In this document: positions 26,134 to 34,721 of the stretch, in pieces | How the letters are laid out: every line of letters begins with the position of its first letter | Numbering within the stretch: position 1 is the first letter of the stretch | Origin: an uncultured Candidatus Poseidoniales archaeon | Lineage (GTDB): Archaea > Thermoplasmatota > Poseidoniia > Poseidoniales > Thalassarchaeaceae | Assembly (NCBI GenBank): GCA_902593945.1 | Contig: CACJKA010000002.1 | Coordinates: 1 to 64,000, forward strand | Reading direction: 5' to 3' | DNA length: 64,000 bases | Notes under the pieces: generated by a model | The model's input: the letters and a program-made list of their open reading frames with translations, nothing else | Told to the model about the DNA's origin: nothing | The model's database searches: none | Position numbers and translations under genes: made by a program

Positions 26134-27690
26134 ATGATGTACCAGTTGTACTCTTCATCGAAACTCACGGATTCTCGTGTTAGAACGATGAATAAACACC
26201 CAATTAATGAAAGTGGAAAATTTATACTTTATTGGATGACATCTTGTAGAAGATTTGCATACAATGCTTCTCTTCAACATGCAGTATCGCTGTCAAATTT
26301 ATTGAAAAAACCCATTCTAGTGGTAGAAGCCGTATCTATAAGTCACAAATTTGCTAACGATAGGATAGTATCCTTTATGGTACAGGGAATTATGGACAAC
26401 ATAATTGATTTTAGTGAAAATTCAGTCTCTTACATACCTTGGGTTGAAATTAAGCAAAGAGTCGGAAGTAAAATGCTAGCTTCTCTAGCTGAAGAAGCCA
26501 CTTGTGTTGTAATAGATGACTATCCGACATACACTCCTAGTAAGATTAGAGATGCTGCTGCCAAAAACCTAAAAATTCGTGTTGACGCAGTAGATTCAAA
26601 TGGTATTTTCCCTATGAAGTGGGCTGAAAAAGAATTTACTACAGCATATTCATTCAGAAAATATGTTCAAAGAAATCTTCTAGATGCTTTTCAAACTATT
26701 CCTTCAAAAAATCCAATTGAACATAAGTATCGAGACATAAGGGTAAATGAAGAAATTATTTCTGATTTGAAAAAGAACATAGGGTTTGAATCAACCCCAC
26801 TAGAATGGTTATGGAGAGTAGCTGAAGGAGGAGATGTTGGCAACCAAGCTATGGAAGAGTTTCCTATAGACCATACAGTTCCTGCAGTAATTACCTCGAA
26901 AGGTGGAGTTAATGAGGCAAGACTTCGATTACAGAAATTTCTAAATTACAGATTAAATAAGTACAGCACAGATAGAAATAATCCAGATAAACCTGCAGTA
27001 AGTGGACTTTCTCCTTGGCTTCATTTCGGCCATATTTCCTCATATGAAATAATTCATAATGTGTTAAGTAAAGAGAACTGGAATCCAGATTCATTGAATC
27101 ATGAAGATACTGGTAAAGGTACAAGAACTGGATGGTGGGGTGTTTCAGAATCTTCATCATCATTCTTGGACCAAATTATTACTTGGAGAGAGTTGGGATT
27201 TAATTTTGCATATAATAGAGATGATCATGCAACTGTTGAGACCATACCTAATTGGGCAAAATTATCTATGAAAGAGCATATCAATGATGATAGAATCATA
27301 TATTCACTTGAAGAATTAGAGAGCGCAGAAACTCACGATGAAATCTGGAATGCTGCACAAAGAGAATTACTTAGAACTGGACAAATGCACAATTACATGA
27401 GAATGTTATGGGGTAAGAAAATTCTTGAATGGTCGCCAAGTCCAGAAATTGCTGCTGAAAATATGATTTATATTAATGACAAGTGGGCCCTTGATGGTAG
27501 AGACCCAAATTCATACACGGGCATATTCTGGGTTCTTGGAAGACATGATAGAGCATGGGGGCCAGAAAGACCAATCTTTGGGAAAGTCAGATACATGTCT
27601 TCTGAATCTGCTTATAGGAAATTAAAATTGAAAAATTATCTTCAGAAATATGCAAAGGATGAAAATACAACGTTGGCAAAGTTCGGGTGA
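26134..27690 (+). CDS. phr: Class II CPD photolyase
   Basis: Light-driven repair of cyclobutane pyrimidine dimers using FAD. The class II signature is clear: SRVRTMNKHPINESGKFILYWM at the N-terminus, and KWALDGRDPNSYTGIFWVLG with RHDRAWGPERPIFGKVRYMS at the C-terminus. The central GTGTRTGWWG and WRELGFNFAYN regions belong to the FAD pocket. The ATG at 26134 is preceded by GGTGAAGGGC and is preferred over an ATG at 26083 that adds 17 residues without family match. It is followed within 4 bases by a TIGR01777 gene. Confidence 0.92.
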   Translation: MMYQLYSSSKLTDSRVRTMNKHPINESGKFILYWMTSCRRFAYNASLQHAVSLSNLLKKPILVVEAVSISHKFANDRIVSFMVQGIMDNIIDFSENSVSYIPWVEIKQRVGSKMLASLAEEATCVVIDDYPTYTPSKIRDAAAKNLKIRVDAVDSNGIFPMKWAEKEFTTAYSFRKYVQRNLLDAFQTIPSKNPIEHKYRDIRVNEEIISDLKKNIGFESTPLEWLWRVAEGGDVGNQAMEEFPIDHTVPAVITSKGGVNEARLRLQKFLNYRLNKYSTDRNNPDKPAVSGLSPWLHFGHISSYEIIHNVLSKENWNPDSLNHEDTGKGTRTGWWGVSESSSSFLDQIITWRELGFNFAYNRDDHATVETIPNWAKLSMKEHINDDRIIYSLEELESAETHDEIWNAAQRELLRTGQMHNYMRMLWGKKILEWSPSPEIAAENMIYINDKWALDGRDPNSYTGIFWVLGRHDRAWGPERPIFGKVRYMSSESAYRKLKLKNYLQKYAKDENTTLAKFG

Positions 27691-27694
27691 GTGA

Positions 27695-29092
27695 ATGACT
27701 AATTATAAACATGAAACTGTTGTAAATGCGGATATAGAATCTACTTTTGATTGGTTTGAACATGAAGGTTCTTTCAGAAGATTGATGCCTCCTTGGGAAG
27801 TTGCTGAAGAAGTTCGAGCCGATGACTCTCTCGAGGTTGGTTCTCAGAGAGTTTTTAGATTTCCAGCACCAGGTTTACCATTTGTAAATATGACTTGGGT
27901 TGCAGAACATACTGGTTACGATAAGCCAAATTACTTTGCAGACACAATGGTAAAAGGCCCTTTCTGGAAATGGGATCATGACCACTACTTAACTGAAGAA
28001 GAAGGAATTACAACTGTCGTTGATGATGTAACATACAGTGTACCATTTGGTCCACTTGGTATGCTAGTCGACAAAATTCTTGGAGGAGCTTTGGTAACAG
28101 GAAGAATTTCTGCTATGTTCAAGGCGAGAGAACTGAGATTACAAAGAGATATGCGTGAACACAAAAAATACTCAAATGAATCTAGAAAAAGAATTTTGGT
28201 TTCTGGTTCATCTGGATTGATAGGCACACAACTAGTTGCTTTCTTAGACACAGGGGGGCATGATGTATGGAGACTTGTTCGAAGACCTGTTAAGGAAGGA
28301 TCTAAAGAACTAACTTGGAAACCAGATAAAGGAATCTTGAATCCGAACGACATAGAAGGTTTTGACGTCATTATACATCTGGGAGGAGCAGGTATTGGTG
28401 ACAAAAGATGGAGTAAAAAAAGAAAAGCTTTGATTATTGATTCACGAAAAGATAGTACAACATTGCTTTCTGATACTATGAGTAAACTAAGCAAAAAACC
28501 CGAAGCATTCATTGTAGCCAGTGCTATAGGCTACTATGGAAATCGGGGAGATGAAGAATTGACTGAAGAAAGTGAGCCGGGCGAAGGTTTCTTGACAGAT
28601 ACAGTAATTCAATGGGAATCATATGCTGATTCGGCAAGAAACGCAGGTATCAGAGTTATAAACACAAGAAATGGCATTGTATTGGCGGCTACTGGGGGGG
28701 CTCTAGGACGTATGTTACTTCCTTGGAAAATAGGAGGCGGTGGGCCTCTTGCAGGAGGAAAACAATGGATGTCATGGATTTCTCTTGATGATGAAATATA
28801 TGCAATTCACCATTTGATGATGAATAAAAATTGCGAAGGCGCTTACAATTTGACTGCTCCGAACCCTTGTATGCAGAAAGTTTTCTCGAAAACGCTGGGC
28901 AAAGTACTCAGAAGGCCCGCAATCGCACCAATACCGGGTATTTCTATGAAAATTCTATTTGGTGAACTTGCTAAACCACTCCTAATTGAAGGTCAAAGAG
29001 TCTTGCCTAGTAGGCTAGAAGAATCTGGTTATGAATTTACTCATGAAAACCTCGAAGAGGCTCTAAGAGATTCATTAGGTAAGTGGAGATAA
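27695..29092 (+). CDS. TIGR01777-family epimerase-like protein with SRPBCC domain
   Basis: A 465-residue fusion. The N-terminal ~150 residues form a SRPBCC (START-like) domain (VVNADIESTFDWFEHEGSF...). The C-terminal part is a TIGR01777/YfcH-type extended SDR: nucleotide motif ILVSGSSGLIGTQLVAFL, GFDVIIHLGGAGIGDKRW, VASAIGYYGNRGDEELTEES and YNLTAPNPCM. The substrate is unknown. Members often accompany photolyase genes in bacteria, and this gene lies 4 bases from the photolyase stop and 4 bases before a peroxiredoxin, supporting a light or oxidative damage role (inference). Confidence 0.87.
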   Translation: MTNYKHETVVNADIESTFDWFEHEGSFRRLMPPWEVAEEVRADDSLEVGSQRVFRFPAPGLPFVNMTWVAEHTGYDKPNYFADTMVKGPFWKWDHDHYLTEEEGITTVVDDVTYSVPFGPLGMLVDKILGGALVTGRISAMFKARELRLQRDMREHKKYSNESRKRILVSGSSGLIGTQLVAFLDTGGHDVWRLVRRPVKEGSKELTWKPDKGILNPNDIEGFDVIIHLGGAGIGDKRWSKKRKALIIDSRKDSTTLLSDTMSKLSKKPEAFIVASAIGYYGNRGDEELTEESEPGEGFLTDTVIQWESYADSARNAGIRVINTRNGIVLAATGGALGRMLLPWKIGGGGPLAGGKQWMSWISLDDEIYAIHHLMMNKNCEGAYNLTAPNPCMQKVFSKTLGKVLRRPAIAPIPGISMKILFGELAKPLLIEGQRVLPSRLEESGYEFTHENLEEALRDSLGKWR

Positions 29093-29096
29093 TTTA

Positions 29097-29564
29097 ATGA
29101 AAGATACTCATGAATATTTAGTAAATACTAAATTTCCACAGTTTAACCTATATGATGATAAGAGAAAAATTGTTACTGAAGAAGACTTTAGTGGGAAATG
29201 GAATGTGATCTTCTTTTATCCAAAAGATGAGTCTCCGGGTTGCACTATACAATCGTGTTCATTTAGAGACAAATATGAAGAATTTAATAATCTTGGAGTA
29301 CAAATCTTCGGGGTTTCTTCCGATTCAGTATCCTCGCATAAAAGATTCAAAGAAAAATATAATCTCCAATATTCTCTTTTGAGCGATAAGGCGGGCGAAC
29401 TTGCAAAAAGTTTAGTGTTGAAAAAAAATCTAGGTATTCTCCATGCAAGAGTTACATTAATTGTTGATCCTCAAGGAATGATAACATATGTTCATACTAG
29501 CCAGCTTGGAGTAACTGGCCATGTAAGAAAGGCACTCAAAGAAATTAAGGCTCAAGGAAAATGA
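29097..29564 (+). CDS. bcp: Peroxiredoxin (Bcp/PrxQ)
   Basis: Thioredoxin-dependent thiol peroxidase of 155 residues. The active site FFYPKDESPGCTIQSCSFRD contains the peroxidatic Cys in SPGCT and a resolving Cys five residues on, the classic Bcp/PrxQ arrangement. The later ILHARVTLIVDPQG is the conserved Arg region. It is third in the photolyase - TIGR01777 - peroxiredoxin unit, with only a few bases between genes, which argues for co-expression against light-driven oxidative stress. Confidence 0.9.
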   Translation: MKDTHEYLVNTKFPQFNLYDDKRKIVTEEDFSGKWNVIFFYPKDESPGCTIQSCSFRDKYEEFNNLGVQIFGVSSDSVSSHKRFKEKYNLQYSLLSDKAGELAKSLVLKKNLGILHARVTLIVDPQGMITYVHTSQLGVTGHVRKALKEIKAQGK

Positions 29565-29658
29565 TAAGATTTTGGATACTTTAAAATCATTAAGATATAG
29601 CCATTTGTGTTATCTTCTATTACACTAGTTGAAGTAGTATGGGGTTCGCGTGGGTAAT

Positions 29659-29850
29659 ATGGCTCAAGGTACAGTCAAGTGGTTTAACAAGAAAAAAGGG
29701 TTTGGATTTATCGAACAAGAAGATGGGGAGGACTTATTCGTCCATTATACTCAAGTTGAGGGAGAAATCCAAGATGGGGATTCTGTGGAATTCGAAGTTG
29801 GAGAAGGGCCGAAAGGACCTAATGCAATTAACGTCTCAAAAACTGAATGA
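29659..29850 (+). CDS. cspA: Cold-shock domain protein
   Basis: Small single-strand nucleic acid-binding protein of 63 residues. It has both RNA-binding motifs: KGFGFIEQ (RNP1) and DLFVHY (RNP2) after [10 protein letters not shown]. Cold-shock proteins of this bacterial type are uncommon in archaea but known from marine planktonic groups. The ATG at 29659 is used, with an in-frame GTG at 29650 as alternative. It has its own 5' region of about 90 AT-rich bases. Confidence 0.92.
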   Translation: MAQGTVKWFNKKKGFGFIEQEDGEDLFVHYTQVEGEIQDGDSVEFEVGEGPKGPNAINVSKTE

Positions 29851-29851
29851 T

Positions 29852-31120
29852 TCATTTAATTTCAGAATAATAATCAATTGCAGCTTCTTCAATGTCTTTG
29901 CAGGCTTTGGATTCATCAATTGTTAGGGTTTTACCGTTACGGCGTAAAGCTTCTCCGCCAACAAAAACGTCTAACACATCTCCCCCAGAATAGATGGCGT
30001 TGGCAAGAATTCTACGACTATCTCGGCCAATAGGTCGCATACGAATATCGTCAAGATTCCAAGTTATCCAATCGATGGATCCTTTAGTTGCTAATTTCCA
30101 AGTTTCAATTGGATCTAAAATTCTTGCATCCCAATGATCATGTCTCTGAACTAAGCTAGCTGCCTTAGATTCTGCACGCATGTCAAGACTATTGTTACTT
30201 GCAGCACCATCAGTACCCAAGCGAACATCGACTCCTGCTTCTTTCATAGCAGGATATGAAAGAGTGCCTCCGCAAGCTAATTTTTGGTTAGATGTCGGGC
30301 AATGAACTGCATGAGCTTCATATTTTGCTAATATTCTCATTTCTTTTTTTGTAACCCATCCACAATGAGCACAAACAGTATTTCCATCTGAAAAGAAATC
30401 TAATGATTCAAGATATTCAATTGGATACATTCCAGTCAATGAGTGGCAATCCGCAACTTCTTTACGAGTCTCAGAAGTGTGAATACTCAACTTACAATTA
30501 GTTTCTTTCGAAACTTCAGATGCTTTTCTTAAGGTCTCCTCACTGCAAACATAGACTGAATGAGCACCTATCCCATATGAGATCCTATCCGGACGTGATG
30601 ATCCATTTTTGATTAAGTTCTGCATATGTTTCAATGCATCTCCAGAACCTGGTTTGAAATTTGGAGTTAGTCCATCAGTAATTGGCCCGCATAATTCAGC
30701 TCTTAGGCCAGATTTGGCTAAAGTTTCACCAATTACTTCAGTATGAAAATACATATCACAGGCAAATGTAGTTCCTGTAGATATTAGTTCTGCTGCTGCT
30801 GCGCGGGTTCCAATTTCAACAAATTCTGGTGTGAGGAACTTTTCGGCAGGAAATATTGATTTTTCTAACCACTCCATTAATGGAAGACCTTCTCCCATTC
30901 CTCTGTTCAGAACCATGGGTAGGTGTGTGTGCCAATTCTGAAAAGAACGTGTAATGAGTCGCATTGAACCATCAATTACTTCAATTACATCTTCGTCCCC
31001 TTTACTTTGAGAAAAACTACCATCTTCATGAAGTAAAAAATCTCCATATTTAACTATACCATCGTGGTCAATTAATCGAGTATTTGTTACTCTTCTAACA
31101 CCAACCTCAGATGCGAACAT
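29852..31120 (-). CDS. Amidohydrolase (SAH/MTA deaminase-like)
   Basis: A 422-residue metal-dependent amidohydrolase of the TrzN/SAH-deaminase group (MtaD/DadD-like), which deaminates adenosine derivatives such as S-adenosylhomocysteine or 5'-deoxyadenosine. Metal ligands are visible as HTH in NWHTHLPMV, His in KLSIHTSETRKEV, His in CAHCGWV, and Asp in LGTDGAASNNSLDM. It is convergent with the cold-shock gene, leaving one base between stops. The start at 31120 reads MFASEVGVRRVTNTR. Exact substrate preference cannot be decided from sequence. Confidence 0.85.
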   Translation of the reverse strand: MFASEVGVRRVTNTRLIDHDGIVKYGDFLLHEDGSFSQSKGDEDVIEVIDGSMRLITRSFQNWHTHLPMVLNRGMGEGLPLMEWLEKSIFPAEKFLTPEFVEIGTRAAAAELISTGTTFACDMYFHTEVIGETLAKSGLRAELCGPITDGLTPNFKPGSGDALKHMQNLIKNGSSRPDRISYGIGAHSVYVCSEETLRKASEVSKETNCKLSIHTSETRKEVADCHSLTGMYPIEYLESLDFFSDGNTVCAHCGWVTKKEMRILAKYEAHAVHCPTSNQKLACGGTLSYPAMKEAGVDVRLGTDGAASNNSLDMRAESKAASLVQRHDHWDARILDPIETWKLATKGSIDWITWNLDDIRMRPIGRDSRRILANAIYSGGDVLDVFVGGEALRRNGKTLTIDESKACKDIEEAAIDYYSEIK

Positions 31121-31233
31121 GATTGTTCCAAGAGGTCATTTACCGTCAATCTTTGCTTGAAAGAAAGTAACAATCACTAAAATTAGGACATGGAAGTCCA
31201 TACATCTTTATCTTATACTCTCTAGAGATAATT

Positions 31234-34017
31234 ATGAGTAACTTCGGAGAGATTGGTTTCTCTGGGAAGTTACGTCCTTCGCAATTAGCATCATCAGACA
31301 TAATTCGTAAACAATTAGATGCAGGCGAAAAAAATCTGCATATTGTAGCACCTCCAGGTTCAGGCAAGACTGTTCTTGGACTGTATACTTGGTCTGATCT
31401 TGTAAGATTACCCACTCTTGTTTTAAGCCCTAACTCTGCAATTCAAGCACAGTGGGTTGCTAGGGCTAAAGAATTATTCAATTTAGACGGGAAGGAGGAT
31501 CAAATTCTTACAAATACAAATTCCCCTGGGCTGCTAACTTCTCTAACATATCAATCAGTTACTCTTCCAAAGAGGGCTGATAAAAATCTAGATGATGCAG
31601 CAATGAAAATATGGATAAATAAACTAATTTCAGAAAATGAAGCGGATAGTTTGGAAACTGCCAAAGCTTGGATTAAAGACTTAGAAGATAATAATAATGA
31701 TTACTTTACTGATAGATTCAGTTCTTATCGGAAACAAGTAAGAGATGATTTTGCTAGTCATGGTAATGCTTTATGGGTATTGCATGAATCTTCGAAAAAG
31801 AACCTAGAGAATCTTGCAAAAACAGGAATTGGCATGATAATCCTTGATGAATGTCATCATCTACTTGGACACTGGGGGAGAGTCCTAAGTGAAATAAGAG
31901 AATATTTTGGAAATCCAATTGTTTTGGGACTTACAGCTACACCCCCAGACATAGGTTCTGTGAGTATTGATGATGGTGAAAGATACAAAGAATTTTTTGG
32001 AGAAGTAGATTATGAAGTGCCTGTTCCAGCATTGGTTAGAGATTCGAATTTATCCCCTTATCAGGACTTAGCTTATTTTGTAAGGCCAAACCCTGAAGAG
32101 TTGCAATATATTGCTAATGTTGATAAAGAATTTGAAGAATTAATTGAAGAAATTAGTAATGGCCCTGAAGATACTAGTAACCGTACACCAAAGTTAGATA
32201 TTTGGTTAACTGAAGTTCTGAGTAAATTATTACTTCCTAGTGGCTCGGTAAAAAATTGGACCTCTTTTGTTAAAAGAGATGAGAACCTGGCAAATTCTGC
32301 TAGACTTTATCTTCTTTACAAAGAAATAGAATTACCGGAAAATGTACCATTCCCCGAACAAAAATTAATAGATCTAGATTTAACAAAAAACCAAGTTATG
32401 ATTACTTTATTGGACCGTTATATTAGACATGGCCTTCTTCGTTCAAAAAATGAGAAAGATCATGAATTAGCAGAATTGGCTATTCAAAAATTAAGGATGT
32501 TGGGGCATCAGATTACTGAAACCGGAATGAGGCCCTGTGCGTCACCTGTAGGGCGTGTAATGGCATATGCATCGGCAAAATATGATGCGTTGAGAGATGT
32601 CTTAACTGCAGAAATGCAAGCTCTAGGGCAAGACATTAGAGCAGTGATTGTTACTGACTTTGAGAAAACTTCTGCTACTGCTCTAGTTGAGGGAGTCCTA
32701 GATAAAAATGCAGGGGGAGCTATTGCAGCATTCCGTTCACTTCTAATGGATGAGACAACTGATCGACTTAATCCTGTTCTAATGACTGGCTCTACAGTAT
32801 TAGTAGATGATGATTTATGTGAAATAATAATACCGAAATTTAAAGAATGGATTAAAGAAAAAGAATTAGATATAAAAATCGAATATGTCGAAAAAGAAGG
32901 TTATAATGAAATTAGAGGAAGAGGGAATCAATGGAAACCTAGATACTATACTGAGATGATTACAGAATTGTTTCAAGAAGGGGTTACAAAATGTCTAGTA
33001 GGAACTAGAGGACTACTTGGAGAAGGTTGGGATGCTAGTAGAATTAATGTTCTAATTGATTTGACAACAGTAACAACCAGTATGAGCATTAATCAATTGA
33101 GAGGACGTTCATTTAGACTTGATAAAAAGAATCCTGAAAAGGTGGCAAATAATTGGGATATTGTATGCTTAGCAGAAGAATTCAGTAAAGGATTTGATGA
33201 CTATCATCGTTTCAAGAGAAAGCATTCGAGGCTTTATGGAGTATGTGACGATAGTGCTATTGAGAAGGGTGTGGGTCATGTACATGCTGCATTTACCGAA
33301 GTGAGACCGGAAGGGATCTCTGAAACTTTGGATGTCTTCAATGAGGAAATGATTCGTAGAGCCAGAAATAGAGAAAGAACAAGAGAACTATGGAAAATTG
33401 GTGAACCTTTCGATGCAGAGCCGAAAGAAGCAATTGAAATGAAAATGAAAGACGGTTTTTCAGGTGGATGGCCCATATTGAGTACTTCATTTCAAAGACC
33501 TGAGTGGAATGATGAATCATTAGTACTCGCAATAGCAACGGCTGTTTCTAGGGCGCTAAGAGAAACTGGAAATTTGGAAACAAAGTCTACTATTGCATCA
33601 GGAGATAGAGGAGGAGGTTGGATGAGAGCATACCTTGAAGATGCTTCAGAAGAAGATTCGAAAATATTTACAGAAGCTATGGAACAAGTACTAGGACCAC
33701 TGGATAATCCAAGATACATGATTCCAAGACAAGTAAAGATGATTAGTGATACTTGGGTTAGTAAATTACTTCCTGAAGTAATTGGAAAATATTTTAGAAC
33801 AAAGAAAAAAAGGCTCGTAATGTTCCATTCTGTACCCAAGAAGTTGGCTCAAAATAAAGAAGATGCGGCTATTTTCCAAAAACATTGGAATTTCGAAGTT
33901 AGTCCAGGGGAAGTAATGTATGGTTACAGTAAAGATGGCAGAGAACGGGTTCGTTGGGCAGTTGAGCAAAATCTTTCACCAAGAGGAGATTTTCATAGTA
34001 AAAGCGTATTTACTTAG
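31234..34017 (+). CDS. SF2 DNA/RNA helicase-like protein
   Basis: A 927-residue superfamily 2 ATPase. Motif I is APPGSGKTVLG (about 43-53), motif II LDECHHLLGHW (about 206-216), motif III GLTATPP, and the second RecA domain has VGTRGLLGEGWDAS and motif VI QLRGRSFRLD. A long region of ~300 residues separates the two RecA halves, and ~250 residues follow the helicase core; neither is recognised. The layout resembles large stand-alone helicases found near restriction or repair genes, but no methylase or nuclease is adjacent. Its 3' end overlaps a convergent zinc-finger gene by 8 bases. Confidence 0.8.
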   Translation: MSNFGEIGFSGKLRPSQLASSDIIRKQLDAGEKNLHIVAPPGSGKTVLGLYTWSDLVRLPTLVLSPNSAIQAQWVARAKELFNLDGKEDQILTNTNSPGLLTSLTYQSVTLPKRADKNLDDAAMKIWINKLISENEADSLETAKAWIKDLEDNNNDYFTDRFSSYRKQVRDDFASHGNALWVLHESSKKNLENLAKTGIGMIILDECHHLLGHWGRVLSEIREYFGNPIVLGLTATPPDIGSVSIDDGERYKEFFGEVDYEVPVPALVRDSNLSPYQDLAYFVRPNPEELQYIANVDKEFEELIEEISNGPEDTSNRTPKLDIWLTEVLSKLLLPSGSVKNWTSFVKRDENLANSARLYLLYKEIELPENVPFPEQKLIDLDLTKNQVMITLLDRYIRHGLLRSKNEKDHELAELAIQKLRMLGHQITETGMRPCASPVGRVMAYASAKYDALRDVLTAEMQALGQDIRAVIVTDFEKTSATALVEGVLDKNAGGAIAAFRSLLMDETTDRLNPVLMTGSTVLVDDDLCEIIIPKFKEWIKEKELDIKIEYVEKEGYNEIRGRGNQWKPRYYTEMITELFQEGVTKCLVGTRGLLGEGWDASRINVLIDLTTVTTSMSINQLRGRSFRLDKKNPEKVANNWDIVCLAEEFSKGFDDYHRFKRKHSRLYGVCDDSAIEKGVGHVHAAFTEVRPEGISETLDVFNEEMIRRARNRERTRELWKIGEPFDAEPKEAIEMKMKDGFSGGWPILSTSFQRPEWNDESLVLAIATAVSRALRETGNLETKSTIASGDRGGGWMRAYLEDASEEDSKIFTEAMEQVLGPLDNPRYMIPRQVKMISDTWVSKLLPEVIGKYFRTKKKRLVMFHSVPKKLAQNKEDAAIFQKHWNFEVSPGEVMYGYSKDGRERVRWAVEQNLSPRGDFHSKSVFT

Positions 34018-34576
34018 CCAAGTTTTCACAAGATTTACAATCAATTCCGGTACCTTTGTGTGCATCACAGAATCTTTTCCTACAAGTAAAACATCTGAAA
34101 TCGAATGCAGTTACACTTTTTGAACAATTCACATCACCACAAATGTCTACACTTTTAGGAATTGGAACTGACGATGAGGGCGTTGTAGAATTATCATCAG
34201 ATTTATCCTCCCACCAGTTAACTTCTTCAGATTGTGTGTTAGATTCTAAAACAGGTTCTAGGTTTAATGCTCTAACTACATGTGGATGATTGAAGAAATT
34301 TTTCGCATGCTCCGGATGAACATTATAGAAATAATAATGAAATTGCTTTATACCTTCTTCGATAGTTTGGACTGGCTCTAAAAGGGCAATTAATCGATTA
34401 TATGAAATTTCCATTCTTTTGGTTAATTTACGATTGGGATCTCTACGAGGATAATCGCTTGGATCACGATAGTTAGGGGATTTCCAATCAATCTCGACCA
34501 CATCAGGCAACCATGATCCTTGCTTAGCTCTATCACTACCTGCAAACGCCTTTATGATTTTATCAAAAAAGCCCAT
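34010..34576 (-). CDS. Protein with C-terminal AN1-like zinc finger
   Basis: A 188-residue protein, otherwise unknown. The C-terminal ~45 residues carry a Cys/His array in AN1-like order: CGDVNC, then FRCFTCRKRFC, DAH, and CKSC at the end, enough for two zinc ions. The N-terminal part is basic and helical, with YYFYNVHPEHAKNFFNHP. AN1-type fingers in archaea are small and of uncertain role. The gene starts just downstream of a GC-rich hairpin region, with a ribosome site AAGGTGA before the ATG. Confidence 0.65.
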   Translation of the reverse strand: MGFFDKIIKAFAGSDRAKQGSWLPDVVEIDWKSPNYRDPSDYPRRDPNRKLTKRMEISYNRLIALLEPVQTIEEGIKQFHYYFYNVHPEHAKNFFNHPHVVRALNLEPVLESNTQSEEVNWWEDKSDDNSTTPSSSVPIPKSVDICGDVNCSKSVTAFDFRCFTCRKRFCDAHKGTGIDCKSCENLAK

Positions 34577-34596
34577 TATTTCACCTTATTTGTTTT

Positions 34597-34625
34597 GGCC
34601 ATGGCGCTGTCCCGGCGCCATGGCC
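34597..34625. other. Perfect 11-bp GC-rich hairpin
   Basis: Left arm 34597-34607 (GGCCATGGCGC) is the exact reverse complement of 34615-34625, with a 7-base loop. A second hairpin (GATGC, 3-base loop, GCATC) lies at 34645-34657. The 145-base gap 34577-34721, between the primase stop and the zinc-finger start on the minus strand, is much richer in G+C from 34597 to about 34700 than the AT-rich genes beside it. There is no T-tract after either arm, so a simple intrinsic terminator is unlikely. A structured leader, small RNA or processing site is possible. Confidence 0.6.
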
Positions 34626-34721
34626 TTTGGGTTCTGTGTGGTTCGATGCGTAGCATCTGCAGTCATCACCGTGAGGCTCCTTCTTTGGGACAACGCGTCG
34701 TCTGAAAACAAGAACATAAAC

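Noticed and set aside
34640-34649. GGTTCGATGC, similar to a tRNA T-loop
   Set aside because: No acceptor stem, D-arm or anticodon stem could be built around it on either strand.
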